NCBI GenBank assembly: GCA_965651595.1
Contig: CBFGTA010000072.1
Span: 1-11,423 of the forward strand
From: CBFGTA01 sp965651595
Lineage (GTDB): Bacteria > Actinomycetota > Actinomycetes > S36-B12 > UBA10799
Direction: 5' to 3'
Length of the DNA stretch: 11,423 bases
Shown one piece after another: positions 6,985 through 11,423 of the stretch. A model generated the notes under the pieces. It had not been told where the DNA came from, searched no databases, and saw only the letters and a program-made list of their open reading frames with translations. The position numbers and the translations under genes were made by a program. Position 1 is the first letter of the stretch; every line of letters starts with the position of its first letter.

Positions 6985-7590
6985 TCAGTCTGTCCGATCG
7001 ACTCGTAGCCGGCCAGCAAATGCCCGTCCGAGGGTGACCTCGTCGGCATATTCGAGGTCTCCACCCACCGGCAATCCGCTGGCTAGCCGCGAGACCGCTA
7101 TACCAAAGGGTGCGAGTTGACGAGTCAGATACGTTGCGGTTGCTTCCCCCTCCAAGTTCGGGTCGGTGGCCAGGACCACTTCTCTCAAATCGGTGTCGGA
7201 CAGCCGGGCGAATAACTGTTGGATGCGCAGCTGTTCGGGCCCGATGCCATCGATTGGGCTGATGGCACCGCCTAGGACGTGGTAAACCCCTCGGTACTCC
7301 CGAGTCTTTTCAATGGCGACCACATCCTTGGGTTCCTCAACTACACAAATGATCGTGTGGTCTCGGCGAGGATCCGCACAAATGCGACAAATTTTGTCTT
7401 GGCCCACGTTTCCGCACGTCTCGCAGAACACGACGTTCTGTTTGACTGCAGTCAGCGCATCGATGAGTGCAGTGACATCATCGTCGTCAACTTGGAGCAG
7501 GTGGAAGGCTATTCGTTGGGCACCCTTGGGGCCGACCCCGGGCAGCCTCCCCAGTTCGTTGACCAGATCAGCAATCGGTCCGTCATACAT
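6985..7590 (-). CDS. recR: Recombination mediator RecR
   Basis: Cytoplasmic DNA-binding protein of RecF-pathway gap repair; with RecO (and RecF) it helps load RecA on SSB-coated single-stranded DNA. Encodes 201 residues, the usual size. Visible in order: the helix-hairpin-helix region LGRLPGVGPKGAQR (13-26); a four-cysteine zinc site C56, C59, C68, C71 (CETC and CRIC); the Toprim domain from about 79, with CVVEEPKDV and the acidic ATDPNLEGEATA (141-152); and a C-terminal LASGLPVGGDLEYADEVTL motif typical of RecR. Its ATG is 5 bases after the dnaX stop codon, with AAGG located at the end of dnaX, so translation is probably coupled to dnaX. No promoter of its own is visible. Confidence 0.97.
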   Translation of the reverse strand: MYDGPIADLVNELGRLPGVGPKGAQRIAFHLLQVDDDDVTALIDALTAVKQNVVFCETCGNVGQDKICRICADPRRDHTIICVVEEPKDVVAIEKTREYRGVYHVLGGAISPIDGIGPEQLRIQQLFARLSDTDLREVVLATDPNLEGEATATYLTRQLAPFGIAVSRLASGLPVGGDLEYADEVTLGRAFAGRLRVDRTD

Positions 7591-7595
7591 GCCCG

Positions 7596-9716
7596 CTACG
7601 CCTTATCGCCAGCACTGTTGTCGACCTCACTGATCGTCACGGCCCCGAGTTCGCGCTCCATCAGCGCAATACCGGCCGTAGCATCTGCATCCACCGAATC
7701 GTGCACGACGTCATCGACTGAATCGTGCAACTGAACCGTGGGCTCGTCTGGCCTGTCGGGCTCGGCAGGCGTCTCGGAACTGTCGGCCCCGTCGGATGAG
7801 TGACCCTGAGCCGACGGGGCTGCATCGGCACTTTGCCTGGCCGGTCCGCCAGATCCAGTTACTGCGGGAACCTCCGGACGCTTCCCTCGCCTACCGCTTT
7901 GTCCTTGGCCAGCGGCTGTTTCGGTGGCCATGACTAGTTCGACACGCACGGGGCGGTCGAGCACCGACGATGCTGCTGCCGCTACTCGGTCTGGATGCCC
8001 AGACTGGCCGTAGCGTCGGACCGCCCCGGGGTCGGGCTGTTCGGCCACGATCGTGTGATCGCTGATCGACACGGGGCGCGAGTCCATGACGAGCATCCAC
8101 GCGACGCGCGACTGGGACTTCACCTCTTCCAGCACTCCTGGCCAAACGGCTTGGACTTGGTCGAGTGTCAGCCCCGACTGGCCAACCGCGGACTGGCCAA
8201 CCGCGGAAGGTTCGGTCGGCGGGCTGGCTGCTTTGGGCTCGGACGTTGTCGGTTCGGTCGCCGCCATCTCAGGGACTGCCACCACCGGCGCCGCGCTATC
8301 TTCAGCGTCCTCGGCGTGGCCCTGCTGAGCGACCGAAGGTGCAGGAGTTGAAGGTGCAGGAGTTGAAGTCGTCTCGGCCGGTGGGTGGGTTGGGGCCGGC
8401 GATTTGGCCGCGGCCTCGGGCCCCGAGTCAGGGGCGACCTCCGACAAACGCGGAATCGTGGGACGGGCTGAGCGGGGTGCTTCGGTCGGCGTGGACTGCG
8501 CCACGACAGCAGGTGCAGCGGGGCTTGCCGCAGGTGCCGCAGCCACGCGGCTCTCCAGTGCTGCGATCCGCGCAGCGAGAGCGGCTGGGTCATCTCCGCG
8601 TGGGATGAGCAAGCGAGCAACGAGCAACTCAAGCTGAAGTTTCGGGCTGGTGGCCCCTCGCAGATCACTGATTGCGCGGCTCACAATATCGGCATGGCGA
8701 ACGAGAACGTCATGGTTGACGCTGTGCGCTTGCGTTCGTAGGCCATCCAACCGGTCGAGCGGACTGTCGACGAGAACCGCTAGTTCCTCCGCTGCCAACT
8801 CGGTCGAGCCGTCAGTAAAGGTGCGCAGTACAAGGAGGTCCCGCAACCGCTCGAGCACGTCGGTCGCAAACCGCCGCGGATCGTGTCCGGTTTCGATGGT
8901 TTGGTCAACAATCCGGAACAGTTCCGGCCCGTCGAAAGTGGCGAGGGCCTGCACGAAATCATCCAACAGCGCGTCGTCAGTGAATCCAAGCTGAGCCACA
9001 GCGTCTTGGTATGTCAAACCGGATTCGCCGCTACCTGACAGCAACTGACCCAGGATGCTCAACGAGTCACGCACGCTGCCAGCCGCTGCCCTCGCCACTA
9101 GGGCCAAAGCGGCTGGATCCGCAGAGACTTGCTCCGACTCGGCAATCGTCGCTAAGTGGCTCTGGAGCGTTCGGGCGGGCACCAGACGGAAAGCGTAGTG
9201 GTGGGTACGAGAACGAATTGTGCCGATGATTTTTTCAGGCTCAGTCGTAGCGAAAACGAAGCGCAGATGCTCGGGCGGCTCCTCGACCAGCTTGAGCAAC
9301 GCATTCGCCGCTCCAGGACCGAGCTGATGTGCTTCATCGATGATGTAGATCTTGTAGCGACTCGCGGCCGGAGCATAGACCGCTTTCTCACGCAGATCGC
9401 GCGCGTCATCGACGAGTCCATGCGTGGCGGCATCGAGTTCGATCACGTCAATCGAGCCCGGCCCGTTCGGCGCCAGGTCGATGCAGCTGCGACACTCCCC
9501 ACACGGTTCAGGAGTTGGCCCTTGTTCACAGTTGAGGCATCGAGCCAGGATGCGGGCGCTTGACGTCTTGCCGCACCCGCGGGGCCCAGAAAACAGATAG
9601 GCGTGGTGAACTCGATCCGAAGATATCGCCCGACTGAGGGGCTCGACGACATGGTCCTGCCCGATAACCTCACTGAGTCGCCCAGGACGATACTTGCGGT
9701 ACAACGCCAGGTTCAC
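7596..9716 (-). CDS. dnaX: DNA polymerase III subunit gamma/tau
   Basis: Clamp-loader ATPase subunit of the replicative polymerase. Encodes 706 residues. The AAA+ module has Walker A GPRGCGKTSS at 44-53, a zinc module with C63, C72, C75 and C78, Walker B IIDEAH at 125-130, sensor 1 TTEP at 157-160, and the arginine-finger loop as GTIRSRT at 165-171 (SRT where E. coli has SRC, common in actinobacteria). Domain III, the oligomerisation collar, runs to about 372. Residues 390-515 are an Ala/Pro/Thr/Ser-rich linker with two tandem 5-residue repeats. A folded C-terminal domain (516-596) follows, then an acidic, probably disordered tail. No A-rich slippery heptamer was noticed, so a frameshifted short form as in E. 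coli is unlikely here. The GTG start has TAGGCT 6 bases upstream and no Shine-Dalgarno, suggesting a leaderless mRNA. recR follows 5 bases after the stop. Confidence 0.97.
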   Translation of the reverse strand: MNLALYRKYRPGRLSEVIGQDHVVEPLSRAISSDRVHHAYLFSGPRGCGKTSSARILARCLNCEQGPTPEPCGECRSCIDLAPNGPGSIDVIELDAATHGLVDDARDLREKAVYAPAASRYKIYIIDEAHQLGPGAANALLKLVEEPPEHLRFVFATTEPEKIIGTIRSRTHHYAFRLVPARTLQSHLATIAESEQVSADPAALALVARAAAGSVRDSLSILGQLLSGSGESGLTYQDAVAQLGFTDDALLDDFVQALATFDGPELFRIVDQTIETGHDPRRFATDVLERLRDLLVLRTFTDGSTELAAEELAVLVDSPLDRLDGLRTQAHSVNHDVLVRHADIVSRAISDLRGATSPKLQLELLVARLLIPRGDDPAALAARIAALESRVAAAPAASPAAPAVVAQSTPTEAPRSARPTIPRLSEVAPDSGPEAAAKSPAPTHPPAETTSTPAPSTPAPSVAQQGHAEDAEDSAAPVVAVPEMAATEPTTSEPKAASPPTEPSAVGQSAVGQSGLTLDQVQAVWPGVLEEVKSQSRVAWMLVMDSRPVSISDHTIVAEQPDPGAVRRYGQSGHPDRVAAAASSVLDRPVRVELVMATETAAGQGQSGRRGKRPEVPAVTGSGGPARQSADAAPSAQGHSSDGADSSETPAEPDRPDEPTVQLHDSVDDVVHDSVDADATAGIALMERELGAVTISEVDNSAGDKA
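8176..8205. repeat. 15-base tandem repeat in the dnaX linker (two copies)
   Basis: GACTGGCCAACCGCG occurs twice head to tail with no mismatch. It encodes the repeated SAVGQ unit of DnaX residues 504-513, in frame, so copy number can change without breaking the gene. Confidence 0.9.
8335..8368. repeat. Second 15-base tandem repeat in the dnaX linker
   Basis: GGTGCAGGAGTTGAA is present twice in tandem (8338-8352, 8353-8367), with period-15 identity over the whole given span. It encodes STPAP repeated around residues 451-460 of DnaX, in frame. Confidence 0.9.
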
Positions 9717-9722
9717 AGGTGC

Positions 9723-9728
9723 AGCCTA
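9723..9728 (-). promoter_or_regulatory. -10 element of dnaX
   Basis: TAGGCT on the minus strand lies exactly 6 bases before the dnaX GTG, placing the transcription start at the start codon. It is in the 50-base gap between the ffs 3' end and dnaX. No strong -35 is seen at 17-18 bases. Confidence 0.5.
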
Positions 9729-9766
9729 CGCGGTTTAGCGGCCGGAGTGGTTGAGAACAAGCAAGC

Positions 9767-9852
9767 GACCCCCCGCGCACCCGACAGAGCTCACGTACCC
9801 TTGCTGCCTTCCGGCCCTGGGGGATTGGCAAGGTGCCGCCACACGAGGGGTC
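9767..9852 (-). ncRNA. ffs: Signal recognition particle RNA, bacterial small (4.5S) type
   Basis: RNA scaffold that binds Ffh and directs nascent membrane proteins to FtsY. On the minus strand the conserved apical part is plain: CCCCCAGGGCCGGAAGGCAG, with the GGAA tetraloop at 9812-9809 and the asymmetric internal loop around AGGCAGCAAGG. The ends pair as GACCCC (5', from 9852) with GGGGTC (3', to 9767), and the next stem pairs GCACC with GGTGC. The 86 bases given are the terminal-stem limits; the mature ends may reach a few bases further. The GC-rich closing stem is followed by TTGCTTGTTCT, so it may act as its own terminator. Location just upstream of dnaX is typical of actinobacteria. Confidence 0.92.
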
Positions 9853-9859
9853 TGTCAAC

Positions 9860-9865
9860 ACTGTA
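9860..9865 (-). promoter_or_regulatory. -10 element of ffs
   Basis: TACAGT on the minus strand is 7 bases before the predicted RNA 5' end at 9852, the correct distance. The 56-base gap 9853-9908 must hold both this promoter and that of the divergent tRNA-Ser gene. Confidence 0.5.
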
Positions 9866-9870
9866 CGCGG

Positions 9871-9901
9871 TTGCACGTGCGCGGGCGCAGCCCGGTAATC
9901 T
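9871..9901 (+). promoter_or_regulatory. Promoter of tRNA-Ser(GGA)
   Basis: TTGCAC (9871-9876) and TAATCT (9896-9901) resemble -35 and -10 hexamers, with a slightly long 19-base spacer. The start would fall at about 9908, next to the mature tRNA 5' end. The -35 overlaps GCACGTGC (9873-9880), an 8-base palindrome. Confidence 0.45.
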
Positions 9902-9908
9902 TTTTGGC

Positions 9909-9996
9909 GGAGGATTCGCCTAGTGGCCTATGGCGCTCGCTTGGAAAGCGGGTTGGGTTAACGCCCTCGCGGGTTCGAATCCCGCATCCTCCGCCA
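9909..9996 (+). tRNA. tRNA-Ser, anticodon GGA
   Basis: Full cloverleaf with the long variable arm of class II tRNAs. The acceptor pairs GGAGGAT with ATCCTCC, with discriminator G 9993 and an encoded CCA (9994-9996). The anticodon stem CTCGC/GCGGG encloses loop TTGGAAA, with anticodon GGA at 9943-9945, reading UCC and UCU. The T arm is GCGGG TTCGAAT CCCGC. Confidence 0.95.
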
Positions 9997-10014
9997 TCGA
10001 CGTACCGAAAAGAC

Positions 10015-10020
10015 TATGCT
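10015..10020 (+). promoter_or_regulatory. -10 element of the small conserved gene
   Basis: TATGCT is followed by 6 bases and then the GTG start at 10027, predicting a leaderless transcript. A -35 at the normal distance would lie over the 3' end of the tRNA-Ser gene; no good match is seen there. Confidence 0.5.
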
Positions 10021-10026
10021 CGAAGA

Positions 10027-10335
10027 GTGATTTTCAAAGCAGTTGGTGACAAGCGACCCTACCCGGATCACGGCTACTCGATCAGCCAATGGGCGGAACT
10101 ACCTCCGACCCAGGTTCGCCTAGCCGAGCTGATCACGACGAAGCGCAACCTCGACCTCGATGCACTCCTAGCAGAGGACTCCACCTTCTTCGGCGACCTT
10201 TTCGCTCACGTTGTCAAGTGGCATGGCGACCTGTACCTCGAGGACGGTCTGCACCGAGCCGTTCGGGCGGCCTTGCAGCAACGACCGATGCTTCACGCCC
10301 GGATTCTCGACCTTGACGCGACCGCCGACAACTGA
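10027..10335 (+). CDS. Small conserved actinobacterial protein (VapB-antitoxin-like label)
   Basis: Encodes 102 residues from GTG. From memory, near-identical proteins occur widely in actinobacteria next to dnaX and these tRNA genes, and are often labelled VapB-family antitoxin; that recall could not be checked here. Characteristic stretches are FKAVGDKRPYPDHG at 3-16, PPTQVRLAELITTK at 26-39, LLAEDSTFFGDLF at 47-59 and GDLYLEDGLHRAVRAAL at 67-83. No signal peptide or membrane segment is seen, so it is probably cytoplasmic. No PIN-domain or other toxin gene lies beside it, so a toxin-antitoxin role is doubtful; a housekeeping role is equally possible. The open frame extends upstream through the tRNA but has no credible start there; GTG 10027, 6 bases after TATGCT, is chosen. 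The 146 bases after it show only a weak 6-bp repeat (TGCGCG 10370-10375, CGCGCA 10393-10398). Confidence 0.82.
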   Translation: MIFKAVGDKRPYPDHGYSISQWAELPPTQVRLAELITTKRNLDLDALLAEDSTFFGDLFAHVVKWHGDLYLEDGLHRAVRAALQQRPMLHARILDLDATADN

Positions 10336-10468
10336 CGCCGCCTAGCTGCATCGAACACCTAGCCGGACTTGCGCGCCGCTCCATGCACGCCCCGCGCACA
10401 ATGTCAGCGGCTCTATCACCTGCCTCACCTCTGAGCCACCCCACCGTGCCCCGACCAGCCTGATTCGG

Positions 10469-10474
10469 TACCGT
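10469..10474 (+). promoter_or_regulatory. -10 element of tRNA-Ser(CGA)
   Basis: TACCGT fits TANNNT and ends 7 bases before the first base of the tRNA, so transcription could begin at the mature 5' end. No clear -35 is seen. Confidence 0.35.
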
Positions 10475-10481
10475 CTATGGC

Positions 10482-10568
10482 GGTGGTGTGTCCGAGCGGC
10501 CTAAGGAGCACGCCTCGAAAGCGTGTGAGGGCGCAAGTCCTCCGTGGGTTCAAATCCCACCACCACCG
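10482..10568 (+). tRNA. tRNA-Ser, anticodon CGA
   Basis: Class II cloverleaf. The acceptor pairs GGTGGTG (10482-10488) with CACCACC (10561-10567), discriminator G 10568. The anticodon stem CACGC/GCGTG encloses loop CTCGAAA, with anticodon CGA at 10516-10518, reading UCG. The long variable arm is followed by the T arm GTGGG TTCAAAT CCCAC. CCA is not encoded, unlike the tRNA-Ser(GGA) gene 500 bases upstream. Confidence 0.95.
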
Positions 10569-10572
10569 CGCT

Positions 10573-10628
10573 TGTCCTGTCTCAGGACACAGGAATCTCG
10601 TGAACCCTCAGGGGTTTACGAGATTCCT
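10573..10628 (+). terminator. Double hairpin after tRNA-Ser(CGA)
   Basis: Two stem-loops stand side by side. The first (10573-10589) is a perfect 7-bp stem, TGTCCTG/CAGGACA, with a 3-base loop, 4 bases after the tRNA. The second (10591-10628) is a 17-bp stem with a single G-U pair and a TCAG loop. There is no T-tract. The position implies termination of the tRNA transcript, and the second hairpin separates it from the next promoter. Confidence 0.75.
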
Positions 10629-10687
10629 TGGTGTTGGGGTTGGTTCGCGTGGACGGTTGAACGGTGGCGATGGCGATCATCGGCGGC

Positions 10688-10693
10688 TAGGCT
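10688..10693 (+). promoter_or_regulatory. -10 element of the YhhN-family gene
   Basis: TAGGCT, the same hexamer as for dnaX, ends 7 bases before ATG 10701, again predicting a leaderless transcript. No Shine-Dalgarno is present. A TTGAAC lies upstream, but at 25 bases it is too far to be the -35. Confidence 0.5.
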
Positions 10694-10700
10694 CCGTGCA

Positions 10701-11396
10701 ATGAGCCTGACTCCGCGGCTGTTTCTCGTCGCCTTCGCCATCGTGTCGGTCGTCCAACTCGTCGCAGTGGGACTCGGTGATGAAGGTGTTGTGCGAGCCG
10801 TTTCGAAGGCCCTGCTGATGCCCCTGTTGCTTGGTTTCGTCGTCACCGGACCGGGCTTGCGACTGAACCGCTCCATGCCACTGCTAGCCGTTGGCCTGGT
10901 CTTTGCCTTCGTTGGTGATGTGGCTCTGCTGGGTGACGGGGATGTATGGTTCCTGACCGGCATGCTGGGCTTCCTCGTCATGCAACTGTGCTACCTGACT
11001 GGCTTCTTCCGGCTCGGGGCCCGTCAGACCCTTCGTGAACGGCGTTGGGTGATGGTGGTCTATCCGTTGATCTACGTGATCGCAATCGTGGGGCTCGCGA
11101 GTGCGCTCGGAGTGATGGTGATCCCCATCGCGATCTACGGTTTCTTCCTCATGTCGATGGCCATGACATCCATGAGCCTGGGGACGTTGTTCGGTGTGGG
11201 CGGCACCTTGTTCATGCTCTCTGACGCCCTGATCGGAGTGAGCGTCGCGTTCGGGTCGTTCCCCGGTTCGAGCTTCATTATCATGGCGACCTACATTGTG
11301 GCCCAGTACCTGATTGTGTCCGAATGGATCAAGCGGTCCGTGGCGGCAGCGGAACAAGTACCAGCGACACCGTTCCTAAACACTGAGCAGGAGTGA
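10701..11396 (+). CDS. YhhN/TMEM86 family membrane protein
   Basis: Encodes 231 residues, almost all hydrophobic, with about eight predicted membrane segments and a short polar C-terminal tail (from about 211). Family signatures are visible: SKALLMPLLL at 35-44; FAFVGDVALL at 68-77, with the G72-D73 pair; the conserved YGFF-x-M region near 146-152; LFMLSDALIG at 170-179, with S174-D175; and Y198 with AQYLI at 201-205. Animal members (TMEM86A/B) are lysoplasmalogenases that hydrolyse the vinyl-ether bond of lysoplasmalogens; the conserved acidic residues fit an integral membrane hydrolase, but the bacterial substrate is not known. The open frame continues back across the tRNA-Ser gene; ATG 10701, 7 bases after TAGGCT, is the only sensible start. 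The remaining 27 bases show no feature. Confidence 0.88.
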   Translation: MSLTPRLFLVAFAIVSVVQLVAVGLGDEGVVRAVSKALLMPLLLGFVVTGPGLRLNRSMPLLAVGLVFAFVGDVALLGDGDVWFLTGMLGFLVMQLCYLTGFFRLGARQTLRERRWVMVVYPLIYVIAIVGLASALGVMVIPIAIYGFFLMSMAMTSMSLGTLFGVGGTLFMLSDALIGVSVAFGSFPGSSFIIMATYIVAQYLIVSEWIKRSVAAAEQVPATPFLNTEQE

Positions 11397-11423
11397 GTCC
11401 TGCCCCGTGTGCCCCCGCGAACG

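Noticed and set aside
8168..8668. 166-residue open frame opposite/within the dnaX linker
   Set aside because: Its Arg/Pro/Leu-rich repeats are only the linker repeats read in another frame.
7596..9716. Programmed frameshift in dnaX giving a short gamma form
   Set aside because: No A-rich slippery heptamer was noticed; the full frame with a folded C-terminal domain is intact.
9854..9859. TTGACA-like -35 on the minus strand next to ffs
   Set aside because: It is downstream of the ffs -10, and no suitable -10 lies 17 bases beyond it; it would start inside the SRP RNA.
9751..10026. N-terminal extension of the small conserved protein
   Set aside because: It would run antisense through ffs and across tRNA-Ser; conserved residues begin at GTG 10027.
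10488..10700. N-terminal extension of the YhhN protein
   Set aside because: It would translate tRNA-Ser(CGA) and the double hairpin; the membrane protein begins at 10701.
10884..11357. 157-residue minus-strand open frame antisense to the YhhN gene
   Set aside because: His/Glu/Asp-rich sequence is the usual antisense product of membrane-protein codons; no start signals.

Overview
This GC-rich window reads as a chromosomal segment of an actinobacterium (Actinomycetota; genus not resolvable by eye). The evidence is the gene order dnaX-recR-ask-asd on one strand, the small SRP RNA gene just upstream of dnaX, an actinobacterial-type long DnaX with an Ala/Pro-rich linker, a catalytic-plus-two-ACT aspartokinase with an internal start, serine tRNAs nearby, GTG starts, and several starts lying 6-7 bases after a TANNNT -10 element (leaderless mRNAs).

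Layout. Positions 1-2319 hold a large ATPase/LuxR-type (LAL family) regulator on the minus strand, with a terminator hairpin after it. It is divergent, across 233 bases containing three related operator-like sites, from a small secreted basic protein with two cysteines (2553-2972, plus) that ends in a strong hairpin. Convergent with that is an orphan LacI-family repressor (3125-4162, minus). Further right on the minus strand is the conserved block, transcribed right to left: ffs (9852-9767), dnaX (9716-7596), recR (7590-6985), ask (6832-5531) and asd (5417-4347). The plus strand from 9896 carries tRNA-Ser(GGA), a small conserved protein of unknown function resembling proteins labelled VapB-like, tRNA-Ser(CGA) with a double hairpin behind it, and a YhhN/TMEM86-family membrane protein.

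How the genes work together. dnaX (clamp-loader subunit) and recR (recombinational repair) are 5 bases apart and probably translationally coupled. ask and asd encode the first two steps of the aspartate pathway, towards lysine/diaminopimelate, methionine and threonine; ask seems to have its own promoter with a palindrome over the likely start site. The left third (LAL regulator, secreted protein, LacI repressor) looks like accessory DNA attached to this core block. Its divergent pair with shared operator-like sites is the best candidate for an undescribed small system. No mobile element, CRISPR array or phage gene was seen. No gene-free stretch exceeds 300 bases; the longest is the 233-base divergent region.
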